Below, in pieces: positions 17,687-28,149 of a stretch of 64,000 nucleotides of DNA. The stretch's first letter is position 1. Each line of letters begins with the position of its first letter. Under the pieces are notes generated by a model that saw nothing but the letters and a program-made list of their open reading frames with translations, was not told the DNA's origin and searched no databases. A program made the translations under genes and the position numbers. Source of the stretch: an uncultured Bacteroidales bacterium (GTDB taxonomy: Bacteria; Bacteroidota; Bacteroidia; Bacteroidales; Paludibacteraceae); the NCBI GenBank assembly GCA_946403215.1, contig CAMIZG010000002.1, positions 48,990-112,989 on the forward strand, written 5' to 3'.

Positions 17687-17811
17687 GTTTTTCTTATATA
17701 GGGCGTGCGTGCAAAAAGTGCCGAAAAACGCTCAAAAATCAGTCCTTGTAATTTGCTGATATACAATAAAGAAGGCTCATGAGGTTCCTATAGGGTTCCT
17801 ATGAGCCTTCT
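17687..17811 (+). ncRNA. Candidate small RNA ending in hairpin AGAAGGCTCAT...ATGAGCCTTCT
   Basis: Promoter 17650-17681 followed by ~85 nt non-coding and an 11-bp stem at 17770-17811. Confidence 0.4.
17770..17811 (-). terminator. Hairpin; likely terminator of the response-regulator gene on the minus strand
   Basis: AGAAGGCTCAT...ATGAGCCTTCT then TTTATTGT on minus strand. Confidence 0.55.
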
Positions 17812-17859
17812 ATGAGGTTTATAGTTAGCCCTCAGGCGGAGTACCGGAGGGGAGGATGA

Positions 17860-19041
17860 TCAGGCGAAGTGCTCGATGTCGGCGGCTGAGATCTCTGCAC
17901 CGGAGAGAATGATCAGGCGCTCGACCACGTTTCTGAGTTCGCGGATGTTACCTGGCCAATGGCGCTTCTGCAACGCTGCGATGGCAGCCGGAGCAAAGTG
18001 CTTGACTGCCCAACCTTGCTCTTCGCAGATCTGGGCGGTGAAGAACTCGACGAGTTCGGGTATATCCTCCTTGCGCTCGTCCAATGGCGGTACGTGAATG
18101 GGAATAACGTTGAGTCGGTGGAAGAGGTCCTCACGGAACGTGCCTTTCTCAATCTCCTTGTGAAGATCTTTGTTGGTGGCTGCAATGACGCGTACGTTGA
18201 CCTGAATCGGTTTGTCGCTGCCTACGCGTGTCACTTCACCCTCTTGCAGAGCGCGCAGCACTTTGGTTTGTGCGGCGAGTGACATGTCACCAATCTCGTC
18301 GAGGAAGAGTGTGCCTCCGTTCGCCTGCTCAAACTTGCCGGCACGGTCTTTTACGGCGCCGGTAAACGAGCCTTTGGTGTGTCCGAACAGTTCGCTCTCA
18401 ATCAGTTCGGAAGGAATAGCGGCACAGTTGCAGGTGACGAGCGGCATATCCGCGCGGTTGCTTTGCTCGAACAGCATTCGTGCCACGACTTCCTTGCCTG
18501 TACCGTTCTCACCAGTGATGAGCACGCGCGCCTCGGTTGGTGCAACTTTGGCAATCATTTCGCGAACGTTCTCTATTGCTTTGCTTGTACCGATCATCTG
18601 GTACTTGCTGTTGACTTTCTTTTTGAGGGCTGTGGCTTCGTTGCGCAGCGTGGTGGCCTCATGTCGCAGTTGCTTGCTATCGATGCCGTGGCGCGTGGTG
18701 ACGAGCAGTCGGTTGAGGTCGAGTGGTTTCTCGAGGAAGTCGTAGGCCCCCTGTTTGATACATTCGACGGCTGTCTCAATGTTGCCATGTCCGGAGATCA
18801 TCACAACCGGCACGTCGGCGCAACTGCTATCGGGCTGCTTGAGTGCAGCGAGGAGTTCGGTGCCATCCATCTGGGGCATCTTTACGTCGCTATATATTAG
18901 GTCGTAATTTCCGGCCTGCGCCATCTCAATACCTTGTGCACCGTTTTCGGCAACATCAACGGAGTAGCCCTCGAACTCTAAGGTCTCCTTGAGGATATTC
19001 CGGATAGCTCTTTCGTCGTCAATAACTAAAATTTTTGCCAT
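17860..19041 (-). CDS. Sigma-54-dependent (NtrC-family) response regulator lacking a C-terminal Fis HTH
   Basis: Receiver MAKILVIDDERAIRNILKETLEFEGYSVDVAENG...YSDVKMPQMDG; AAA+ GENGTGKEVVARMLFEQSNR, ESELFGHTKGSFTGAVKDRAGKFEQANGGTLFLDEIGDM; ends at ...LSGAEISAADIEHFA*. Confidence 0.92.
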   Translation of the reverse strand: MAKILVIDDERAIRNILKETLEFEGYSVDVAENGAQGIEMAQAGNYDLIYSDVKMPQMDGTELLAALKQPDSSCADVPVVMISGHGNIETAVECIKQGAYDFLEKPLDLNRLLVTTRHGIDSKQLRHEATTLRNEATALKKKVNSKYQMIGTSKAIENVREMIAKVAPTEARVLITGENGTGKEVVARMLFEQSNRADMPLVTCNCAAIPSELIESELFGHTKGSFTGAVKDRAGKFEQANGGTLFLDEIGDMSLAAQTKVLRALQEGEVTRVGSDKPIQVNVRVIAATNKDLHKEIEKGTFREDLFHRLNVIPIHVPPLDERKEDIPELVEFFTAQICEEQGWAVKHFAPAAIAALQKRHWPGNIRELRNVVERLIILSGAEISAADIEHFA

Positions 19042-19130
19042 ATTTTGAGTGTTTCTTTAGCGTTCGAATGATTGTTTTGCTTAAAAAATGAAGATATTTC
19101 AACAAAAACGCAACAAAGTTAAAAAAAAAT

Positions 19131-19161
19131 TTTGATATTTGCAAAAATTGTTGTATCTTTG
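19131..19161 (+). promoter_or_regulatory. Bacteroidetes-type promoter
   Basis: TTTG-N19-TATCTTTG. Confidence 0.65.
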
Positions 19162-19257
19162 TATCAGACTAAATGTGCGGTGGTGGTATAATATCACCTC
19201 GTCATTGCAAACAGAAAGACAAAAATCACAATATTCAATCTTTATTAACCTAAGATC

Positions 19258-20853
19258 ATGAAGAAATTTTTATCCATTTGTATGGCTTTAGCAAGTGCCG
19301 TTTCGATGTATGCCCTCAAGGACACAATCGACTTCAGCACTCCGGCAGGCCTTGAGGCCATTGAGGTTACTCCAGCCGTAGTTGCCGATGAAGATGAGAC
19401 CGGCAAAGGCGTGGAGTTTACCACAGCTACGGTCGGTAACATCGTCATCACCGTAGACAAGGGTACAGGCGACAATGCCCCTGTCGTATGGACAAACAAG
19501 GACGACAAGCGCACTACCGAGCTCCGTCTGTACAAGGGCAACACCATCACGTTGGCCGCAAAGGATGAGGCTGGTCTGCTGGCACAGGTTGTGTTCGCAG
19601 GTTCAGACCTGAATATAACCGACCTGAAGAACAAAAAGTGGGAGGGCGCGGAGCATAGCATGACCTTCACTACCACAGAGCAGGCTGAGACGTGCAAGAT
19701 CACCAAGATCATGACCGCTCAGGCAATTGGTGTTGCCAGAGCGATTGAGATGATAACCCAAAATGATCCGCTTTCCAGCAAACCGCACTATGTTCGCGGC
19801 ATCGTTGCCGGTGACCCGTTCATGGCCGGCAGCAGTATAGCCTTCTTCCTGAAGGATGTAGAAAACCCGTCGGACGAAGAGGCGCAAATGCTTCAGGGAT
19901 ACAAGATCGGCAAAACGGCATCGTCGCAGTACACGAGTATTGAGGAGATGACGGCTGTTTTCGGGCAAGGTGACACCATCCTCATCTGCGCCAATGCTCT
20001 GAAGAAATACAATACGATCTATGAGTCCGATGGTGGCTATTTCGTTAAAGTATTGGGCAAAGTCCCCTCTCTTGAATGGGAGAAAGCCGTTGTATTGCGC
20101 GAAGAGGGCAAATGGACGCTAACCGTTTCTGACCTTGAGTCGGATGGTCGTATTGATCTGATCTTTGCCAGCAATAAGGACAACTCCATCTCCGGTTCGT
20201 ACAACATTGCCGAGGGATCGAAGGTTGTTTCTGACGGTGTGGCAGCCGATATTACATCTGGGACGCTGCAGTTCACCTATAAGAGAGCCGTAGTGGATGA
20301 TAACGTATATAAGATACAAGCCACAGCGTTTGCCGGCGATAAGAGTTACCGCATCAACAAGGAGTATCGCATCTTTGCGTGGGACGGCGAGTTCCCCATT
20401 TTGCTGGCAGCTGACCGTCCGTACGTTCCGCAGGAAGGTGAACAGCTCACATGTGCCCAGGCACGCGAATACGCGTTCACCTTGGATGGCGCGAGGGGCG
20501 TGAACATCACTGTTGAAGGCTATATAACGGACATTGTGACAAATCTGACGAACACGTTCTGGATGGATGACAAAGCCGGTAGCGGTAAGACGATTGAAGT
20601 GTACAGATACCTCACGTTCGACCCATCAGACGAAACACCGCAAAAGGGTCAGAAGGTACGTGTAAGCGGTTATGTTGAGATCTACGGAGGTTCGACTCCC
20701 GAGCTTACCAGTGCAGCCGTTGAACTGCTGAACGGTACGGCTGTTGAGAATGTATGCACAGATATATCGGCCGCGAAGTTCATTGAGAACGGGCAGTTGT
20801 ATATCATTCGTGGTGGTGTTCGCTACAATGCGCAAGGACAAGTAGTCAAGTGA
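19258..20853 (+). CDS. Secreted modular protein with C-terminal OB-fold-like domain and C-terminal tag
   Basis: Signal MKKFLSICMALASAVSMYA; LTCAQAREYAFTLDGARGVNITVEGYITDI...QKGQKVRVSGYVEIYGG OB-like; ends KFIENGQLYIIRGGVRYNAQGQVVK. Confidence 0.8.
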   Translation: MKKFLSICMALASAVSMYALKDTIDFSTPAGLEAIEVTPAVVADEDETGKGVEFTTATVGNIVITVDKGTGDNAPVVWTNKDDKRTTELRLYKGNTITLAAKDEAGLLAQVVFAGSDLNITDLKNKKWEGAEHSMTFTTTEQAETCKITKIMTAQAIGVARAIEMITQNDPLSSKPHYVRGIVAGDPFMAGSSIAFFLKDVENPSDEEAQMLQGYKIGKTASSQYTSIEEMTAVFGQGDTILICANALKKYNTIYESDGGYFVKVLGKVPSLEWEKAVVLREEGKWTLTVSDLESDGRIDLIFASNKDNSISGSYNIAEGSKVVSDGVAADITSGTLQFTYKRAVVDDNVYKIQATAFAGDKSYRINKEYRIFAWDGEFPILLAADRPYVPQEGEQLTCAQAREYAFTLDGARGVNITVEGYITDIVTNLTNTFWMDDKAGSGKTIEVYRYLTFDPSDETPQKGQKVRVSGYVEIYGGSTPELTSAAVELLNGTAVENVCTDISAAKFIENGQLYIIRGGVRYNAQGQVVK

Positions 20854-20876
20854 ATTGAGCATAATTGAGCAAAGGA

Positions 20877-20898
20877 GCCACCAGAAGGTGGCTTTTTT
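20877..20898 (+). terminator. Rho-independent terminator
   Basis: GCCACC agaa GGTGGC TTTTTT. Confidence 0.9.
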
Positions 20899-20907
20899 GT
20901 GCAAATA

Positions 20908-20939
20908 TTTGCAAATGCGGAAAAAAAATGTTACCTTTG
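20908..20939 (+). promoter_or_regulatory. Bacteroidetes-type promoter
   Basis: TTTG-N20-TACCTTTG. Confidence 0.7.
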
Positions 20940-20963
20940 CACGCATCCAATAAATACAGGTAT

Positions 20964-21722
20964 ATGAAGCGCGTTTATTTTATTCTGTGTGTCGCCGTTC
21001 TTTTTGCGGCGTGCAAGAAAGAAGACAAGTCAGCAAAGTTATTAGAGGACTTTCAGGCACTCAATGACCATGTGTCGGAGCAACTCAAGCAAACCGAATC
21101 GCCAGCTCAGGCGGACTCGATCATTGAGGCGTATGTCAATGAGGCATTTGCCATGCAGCAGGCTGCACCGGGTTCCGAGGCATCGTACGTTATTCTGGAG
21201 GACATCTATTATATGCTCAGCCTTCCTCAGAAGGAGCAAGCGTTTGTCATCTTGGATCCGGATAGCATTGAGGCGCGAGGCATGCAGCGTTACCTCGAAG
21301 CGTTCCAAGCCGAGCAACGTACTATGGCCGGTTCGCCATTCACGGACTTCACGGCATTTAGCAAGGACGGTGCGGCTGTGCAGTTGAGTTCGCTGGTTGG
21401 GCAGAAAGACTTCCTGCTTGTGGACTTCTGGGCCAGTTGGTGCGGTCCCTGCCGCCGTTCGATGCCCGGACTGAAAGAACTGCTTGCGGCCCATGGCGAC
21501 AGACTGTCCATCGTAGGCATCTCGGTTGATGATAGTGAGGAGTCCTGGCTGCAGGCTGTCGAGGCGCTGGAAATAACCTGGCTGCAGTTGCGTGATGTAA
21601 ACGACGAAGGATCACGTGCCTATGGCATAACGGCTATCCCACACACCGTGCTCATCAACCGCGATGGCATCATCCTCGCCCACAACCCCGAGCACGAAGA
21701 GGTGGCTGAACTAATTAAGTAA
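20964..21722 (+). CDS. TlpA-like thiol-disulfide oxidoreductase lipoprotein
   Basis: Lipobox VLFAAC; DFWASWCGPCRRSMPGLKELL. Confidence 0.88.
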   Translation: MKRVYFILCVAVLFAACKKEDKSAKLLEDFQALNDHVSEQLKQTESPAQADSIIEAYVNEAFAMQQAAPGSEASYVILEDIYYMLSLPQKEQAFVILDPDSIEARGMQRYLEAFQAEQRTMAGSPFTDFTAFSKDGAAVQLSSLVGQKDFLLVDFWASWCGPCRRSMPGLKELLAAHGDRLSIVGISVDDSEESWLQAVEALEITWLQLRDVNDEGSRAYGITAIPHTVLINRDGIILAHNPEHEEVAELIK

Positions 21723-21749
21723 ATCACAACTATCAACATATTTCGCCCA

Positions 21750-21806
21750 ATGAACAGTTGTGAGTTCTGCGGGCATAAACATTTGTACGTTTATCAAATA
21801 TGGTAA
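21750..21806 (+). CDS. Candidate 18-codon leader [21 protein letters not shown] overlapping the thrS start
   Basis: ATG at 21750, TAA at 21804-21806; ATGGTAA overlap with thrS ATG (21800). Confidence 0.3.
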   Translation: MNSCEFCGHKHLYVYQIW

Positions 21807-23770
21807 AAATCACTTTCCCCGACCGGAGTGTTCGGGAGTATCAAGACGGCGTTACCCCGTTACAGGTAGCAGAAAGTATCAGTTCACGTCTGGCGCAGGA
21901 TATCCTCGTTGCCAGCATTCGCCCCGCTGACGCAGCCCCCGAAGCTGAGTGGCAGATCATTGAGCTCAACCAGCCCATCTCGGCTGACAGCCAGATCCGC
22001 CTGCACAAGTGGGACGACGCAGAAGCCAAGCACGCCTTCTGGCACACCAGTTCGCACCTCATGGCGGAAGCCCTGCAGGAGCTCTATCCGGGTATCCAGT
22101 TCGGTATAGGCCCCGCTATCGAGAACGGATTCTATTACGACGTGATGCCTGCTGAAGGTCAGGTGATCAAAGAGAGCGACCTGCCCGCCATTGAGGCGAA
22201 GATGCTGGAGCTCCGCGCCAAGAAAGAGCAACTTGTTCGCAAGCAGATCAGCAAGGCGGATGCCCTGCGTGACTTCGAAGCCAAGGGTCAGCACTACAAG
22301 TGCGAACTGATTGGTGACCTGGAGGACGGACATATCACGACCTACACCCAGGGTAATTTCACCGATCTGTGCCGCGGTCCGCATATCCTCAGCACAGAGC
22401 CTATCAAGGCCGTGAAGGTACTCAGTTGCGCTGCCGCCTACTGGCGCGGTGACGCTTCACGTCCGATGATGACGCGTATATACGGTATCTCCTTCCCCAA
22501 GAAAGCCATGCTCGACGAGTATCTCGCCCTGCTGGAGGAAGCCAAGAAACGCGACCACCGCAAGATAGGCAAAGAGATGGAGCTCTTCATGTTCTCGGAC
22601 ATGATCGGCAAAGGTCTGCCCGTATGGCTGCCGAAAGGCACCGCTCTACGTCTGCGCCTGGAGGATTTCCTCAAGCGCATACAGAAGCGCTACGGCTACC
22701 AGCAGGTGATCACCCCGCATATCGGCGCCAAGCAGCTATATGTAACCTCCGGTCACTGGGATCACTACGGCAAGGACTCCTTCCAGCCAATCACCACACC
22801 GGAGGAGGGCGAAGTATATATGCTCAAGCCCATGAACTGCCCGCACCACTGTATGATCTTCAAGAACCAGCCGCGCTCCTATAAGGAACTCCCCTTCCGC
22901 TGCGCCGAGTTCGGTACCGTATATCGCTACGAGCAGTCGGGCGAGCTGCACGGCCTCACGCGCGTGCGTTCCTTTACTCAAGATGATGCGCATATCTTCT
23001 GCCGTCCTGATCAGGTGAAGGACGAGTTCATCCGCGTGATGGAAATCATCGAGATCATCTTCAAGGCGCTGGACTTCCAGAACTTCGAGGCTCAGATCTC
23101 GCTCCGCGACCCGAAGAACACCACCAAGTACGTCGGTTCTGACGAGGTGTGGGAGAAAGCCGAGCAAGCCATCATCGAGGCCTGCAAGGAGAAGAACCTG
23201 CCCGCACGCGTCGAGTACGGCGAGGCTGCGTTCTACGGACCGAAGCTCGACTTCATGGTCAAGGACGCTATCGGTCGCCGCTGGCAGCTCGGTACTATCC
23301 AGGTGGACTACAACCTGCCCGAGCGCTTTGAACTCGAATATGTAGGCGAGGACAACCAGAAGCACCGCCCTGTGATGATCCACCGTGCGCCGTTCGGCTC
23401 GATGGAGCGCTTCGTAGCCGTACTCATAGAGCACACCGCAGGTAAGTTCCCGCTCTGGCTCACGCCTGACCAGTGCATCGTGCTGCCTATCTCCGAGAAG
23501 TCGAACGAGTACGCCCACAAGGTGCAGGAGATCCTGGAGGCACAAGAGGTGCGCACCCTCGTCGATGACCGCAACGAGAAACTCGGTCGTAAGATCCGCG
23601 ACAACGAGATGAAGCATATCCCGTTCATGCTCGTAGTAGGCGAGAAGGAAGCCGAGCAAGGTTTAGTAAGTGTCCGTGTGCAAGGTGCAGAGGACAAAGG
23701 TCAGATGACTATTCAGGAATTTGCCAATCTGGTGAAGAACACCGTAGCCCAACAGATGGCTGCCTACTAA
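21800..23770 (+). CDS. thrS: Threonyl-tRNA synthetase
   Basis: TGS domain; [32 protein letters not shown]; class II motifs. Confidence 0.97.
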   Translation: MVKITFPDRSVREYQDGVTPLQVAESISSRLAQDILVASIRPADAAPEAEWQIIELNQPISADSQIRLHKWDDAEAKHAFWHTSSHLMAEALQELYPGIQFGIGPAIENGFYYDVMPAEGQVIKESDLPAIEAKMLELRAKKEQLVRKQISKADALRDFEAKGQHYKCELIGDLEDGHITTYTQGNFTDLCRGPHILSTEPIKAVKVLSCAAAYWRGDASRPMMTRIYGISFPKKAMLDEYLALLEEAKKRDHRKIGKEMELFMFSDMIGKGLPVWLPKGTALRLRLEDFLKRIQKRYGYQQVITPHIGAKQLYVTSGHWDHYGKDSFQPITTPEEGEVYMLKPMNCPHHCMIFKNQPRSYKELPFRCAEFGTVYRYEQSGELHGLTRVRSFTQDDAHIFCRPDQVKDEFIRVMEIIEIIFKALDFQNFEAQISLRDPKNTTKYVGSDEVWEKAEQAIIEACKEKNLPARVEYGEAAFYGPKLDFMVKDAIGRRWQLGTIQVDYNLPERFELEYVGEDNQKHRPVMIHRAPFGSMERFVAVLIEHTAGKFPLWLTPDQCIVLPISEKSNEYAHKVQEILEAQEVRTLVDDRNEKLGRKIRDNEMKHIPFMLVVGEKEAEQGLVSVRVQGAEDKGQMTIQEFANLVKNTVAQQMAAY

Positions 23771-23792
23771 TATCTGTACGAAGTGAATACGA

Positions 23793-23820
23793 AGAGAGTG
23801 AACCGACTGGCTCACTCTCT
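23793..23820 (+). terminator. Bidirectional terminator between thrS and mdh
   Basis: AGAGAGTGA...TCACTCTCT followed by TGTTATTT. Confidence 0.75.
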
Positions 23821-23857
23821 TGTTATTTGACCTAAGTGGTCGATTAGCCGGATTAGC

Positions 23858-24799
23858 TTAGATGGCGTTGATCTCGTGGAGGATGTTCGTGGTCTTAGCC
23901 GTTGCGTCGTGTGAAGCCTTGAACAGGGCTTTCTCCTCGTCGTTGAGGTCAAGTTCAACGATCTTCTCGATACCATTGCGCCCGATGATGCAAGGAACGC
24001 CAATCATGATATCATCGTAGCCATACTCGCCTTCGAGCTTAGCCGATGCGGGGATGAGACGCTTCTGGTCGTTGATGATAGCATCCACCATGAAGGCAAC
24101 CGATGCACCCGGAGCCATCCAAGCCGATGTGCCGAGCAGGCCGGTCAGGGTGGCACCACCCACCATGGTAGCCTTAACTACCTCGTCAAGCTCCTCAGCG
24201 CTCAGCAAGTTGGATACAGGTACACCACGATAAGCAGCATAGCGCTTCATCGGGATCATGGTCGTGTCGCCGTGCCCACCGATAACAAAGGCATCAATGT
24301 CGTGGGCGAAGCATCCGAGTTTCTGGCTCAGGTAGTACTTGAAGCGGCTGGAGTCGAGAGCACCGCCCATACCGATCACGCGGTTGCGCGGCAGCCCCAT
24401 AGCTTTGAGTGTCAGATAAGCCATTGTATCCATCGGGTTGGAAACAACGATGATGATAGCGTTGGGCGAATGAGTGAGCACCTGAGTTGCAACGCTCTTA
24501 ACTATACCTGCGTTGACACCGATGAGCTCCTCACGCGTCATACCCGGCTTACGTGGCAGACCTGAGGTGATAACAACAACGTCCGAACCGGCGGTCAGAC
24601 TATAGTCATTGGTTATACCCTTAACTACGGTCGAGAAACCGATGGTTTGAGCAGATTGCATGATATCCATGGCCTTGCCCTCAGCAACGCCTTCCTTGAT
24701 ATCAATCAGTACAACTTCGCTGGCAATGTTCTTAACAGCGATTACATTAGCGGCGGTAGCACCTACGTTACCAGCGCCTACAACAGTTACTTTTGACAT
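23858..24799 (-). CDS. mdh: Malate dehydrogenase
   Basis: MSKVTVVGAGNVGATAANVIAVKNIASEVVLIDIKEGVAEGKAMDI; ITSGLPRKPGMTREELI; VIGGHGDTTMIP. Confidence 0.95.
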   Translation of the reverse strand: MSKVTVVGAGNVGATAANVIAVKNIASEVVLIDIKEGVAEGKAMDIMQSAQTIGFSTVVKGITNDYSLTAGSDVVVITSGLPRKPGMTREELIGVNAGIVKSVATQVLTHSPNAIIIVVSNPMDTMAYLTLKAMGLPRNRVIGMGGALDSSRFKYYLSQKLGCFAHDIDAFVIGGHGDTTMIPMKRYAAYRGVPVSNLLSAEELDEVVKATMVGGATLTGLLGTSAWMAPGASVAFMVDAIINDQKRLIPASAKLEGEYGYDDIMIGVPCIIGRNGIEKIVELDLNDEEKALFKASHDATAKTTNILHEINAI

Positions 24800-24850
24800 G
24801 TTTTGTATTTGTATTTAATTGTTAGTAATATGGTTTTCTATAGCAAATGC

Positions 24851-27178
24851 CTATGCTTTACTTAATGCTTCGTGCATGGCAGCAGCAGCTTTGCGACCGT
24901 CGCTCATGGCGAGGATAACCGTTGCGCCACCGCGGACAATGTCACCTCCTGCGTATAATATAGGTAAGGAGGAGCGCATATTATCATCCACGACGATAGT
25001 TCCCTTGCGGGACACTTCGAGTCCGGCTACGCTCTTCGGTATAATTGGGTTAGGCGAGACGCCTACAGCCACAACAACCATGTTGGCCGGTACGTTGATA
25101 GTCTTTCCCTCAACAGGCACCGGCGAGCGGCGTCCTGATTCATCAGGTTCGCCGAGGGTCATGACCTGCAGGGTGGCTTCGCATACGCGGCCGTTGTCGT
25201 CCGCCTTGTACGAGAGTGGGTTGTGGAGCGTCATGAACTCAATGCCTTCGGCTTTGGCGTGCTCCACCTCCTCGCGGCGTGCGGGCATCTCCTCCTCGCT
25301 GCGGCGATAGACTATGATTGCATGTTCGGCGCCCAGACGTTTGGCGGTGCGCACAGCATCCATAGCGGTGTTACCGCCACCTATGACGAGGACGTTTTTG
25401 CCGTAGAGCACGGGTGTGTCAGTGTCTGCATTGGTGGCATCCATAAGATTGACACGGGTGAGGTACTCGTTGGACGACATCACACCGTTGAGGTTCTCGC
25501 CCGGGATACCCATGAAGCGCGGCAGACCTGCACCTGAGGCAACGAAGATAGCCTTGAAGCCTTCCTTCTGCAGATCATCGACAGTAACCGTCTTGCCGAC
25601 AATCGTGTCGGTGACGAAATGTACGCCGAGTGCGCGCAGGCCATCGATTTCCTTATCCACGATGGCGTTAGGCAGACGGTACTCGGGAATACCATACTTG
25701 AGCACGCCGCCAATGGCGTGTAGTGCTTCGAAGACGGTAACGTCGTAGCCGTACTTAGCCATATCGCCGGCAAAGGTGAGGCCGGCAGGGCCGGAGCCGA
25801 CGACAGCGACTTTAGTTGCGGGAGCACTAGGTTGACTAGGCGTCCCAGGCTTACTTGGCTGACTAGATTCAAGTGCGTGGTCGGCGACGAAGCGCTCGAG
25901 GTAACCGATGGCAACAGGCTGATGCCCCATCTTCAGATGGATGCACTGCGCCTCGCACTGTTTCTCCTGCGGGCAGACACGTCCGCATACGGCAGGTAGC
26001 GAACTGGACTCATGGATGATATCCGAAGCCTTCTGTATATCGCCGAGTTCTATCTGTTTGATGAAAGCAGGGATGTCGATGTTCACGGGACAGCCCTTGA
26101 CGCAGCCCGGGTTCTTGCAACTCAGGCAGCGATGGCTCTCGGTGAGCGCTTGCTCGGCGGTCAGACCGAGGTTCACCTCTTTGTGGAGATACTTGACGCG
26201 CTCCTGTGGCGGCAGTTCGGGCATCTTGACGCGTGGTATGGCCGCCCGCTCTTTCGCGGTCAGCACACTCGGAGACGGACTGACGCTCTGCGTCATGAAC
26301 TCCTCGCGGCTGCTCGCTCTCGCCACAGGACGCACTTCGTCAGCATCCGTCGGGGCCCCCGATTTAAGGTATTGCTCATAAGCTGCGGCCTCTTCGGGTT
26401 TGTATGAACGCAGGCGGGAGAGCATTTCGTCAAAATCGACTTGGTGGGCATCGAACTCGGGGCCATCAACGCAGACGAACTTCGTCTGTCCGCCTACGGT
26501 AACGCGGCACGCACCGCACATACCTGTGCCATCGACCATGATGGTGTTGAGCGATGCTTCGGTGGGAATGTCGTACTTCTTCGTGGTGAGCGCGACAAAC
26601 TTCATCATGATAGCCGGACCGATGGTGATGCACTTGTCAACATGCTCACGCTGAACAACCATCTCTATGCCTTGTGTGACGAGTCCCTGCGTACCCATCG
26701 AGCCGTCATCGGTCATGACGATGACCTCGTCGCTGGTGGCGGAGAGTTCGTCGTGGAGGATGATGAGGTCTTTGTTACGTGCCGCAAGAACAGTAATGAC
26801 GCGGTTGCCGGCACGTTTGAGCGCCTGGGCGATAGGCAGCATCGGCGCTGCACCAACGCCACCGCAGGCACATACAACCGTACCGTAGTTCTCGATGCGT
26901 GTGGCCTGCCCCAACGGCCCGACGACGTCGGCAAGACAATCGCCCGGATTCATGGCGCAGAGTTTGGCGGAGGAAACGCCTATACGCTGTACGACAAGGG
27001 TGATAGTGCCGGCCTGGACGTCCGCATCGGCAATGGTGAGCGGCATACGTTCGGAGTTCTGATCAACGCGGATGATGACGAAGTGTCCTGCACGCCGACT
27101 CCTGGCAATGAGCGGAGCTTCAACGACGAGCTCCGCTACATTGTCAGAGAAGAATCTTTTAGAGATGATCTTATTCAT
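24851..27178 (-). CDS. Fused NAD(P)-dependent electron-transfer subunit / glutamate synthase small-subunit-like oxidoreductase (SudBA/NfnAB-type)
   Basis: N-terminal ferredoxin-reductase-like half (VCACGGVGAAPMLPIAQAL; CGACRVTVGGQTKFVCVDGPEFDAHQVDF); C-terminal GltD-like half (CLSCKNPGCVKGCPVNIDIPAFI; VAVVGSGPAGLTFAGDMAKYGYDVTVFEA). Confidence 0.93.
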   Translation of the reverse strand: MNKIISKRFFSDNVAELVVEAPLIARSRRAGHFVIIRVDQNSERMPLTIADADVQAGTITLVVQRIGVSSAKLCAMNPGDCLADVVGPLGQATRIENYGTVVCACGGVGAAPMLPIAQALKRAGNRVITVLAARNKDLIILHDELSATSDEVIVMTDDGSMGTQGLVTQGIEMVVQREHVDKCITIGPAIMMKFVALTTKKYDIPTEASLNTIMVDGTGMCGACRVTVGGQTKFVCVDGPEFDAHQVDFDEMLSRLRSYKPEEAAAYEQYLKSGAPTDADEVRPVARASSREEFMTQSVSPSPSVLTAKERAAIPRVKMPELPPQERVKYLHKEVNLGLTAEQALTESHRCLSCKNPGCVKGCPVNIDIPAFIKQIELGDIQKASDIIHESSSLPAVCGRVCPQEKQCEAQCIHLKMGHQPVAIGYLERFVADHALESSQPSKPGTPSQPSAPATKVAVVGSGPAGLTFAGDMAKYGYDVTVFEALHAIGGVLKYGIPEYRLPNAIVDKEIDGLRALGVHFVTDTIVGKTVTVDDLQKEGFKAIFVASGAGLPRFMGIPGENLNGVMSSNEYLTRVNLMDATNADTDTPVLYGKNVLVIGGGNTAMDAVRTAKRLGAEHAIIVYRRSEEEMPARREEVEHAKAEGIEFMTLHNPLSYKADDNGRVCEATLQVMTLGEPDESGRRSPVPVEGKTINVPANMVVVAVGVSPNPIIPKSVAGLEVSRKGTIVVDDNMRSSLPILYAGGDIVRGGATVILAMSDGRKAAAAMHEALSKA

Positions 27179-27241
27179 TTACTATTTAATCATTTACCAA
27201 TGATTATTTATTTTGCTATTTGACCAGTTGGTTAATTCGGT

Positions 27242-28129
<888 letters not shown>

Positions 28130-28149
28130 GGCTTTGATTATTTAAGTGA

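Noticed and set aside
17563-17766. 67-aa minus-strand ORF after recF
   Set aside because: Lies over an AT-rich promoter region and the recF 3' end; composition not protein-like.
22736-23659. 307-aa minus-strand ORF
   Set aside because: Antisense to thrS; mirror-frame composition.
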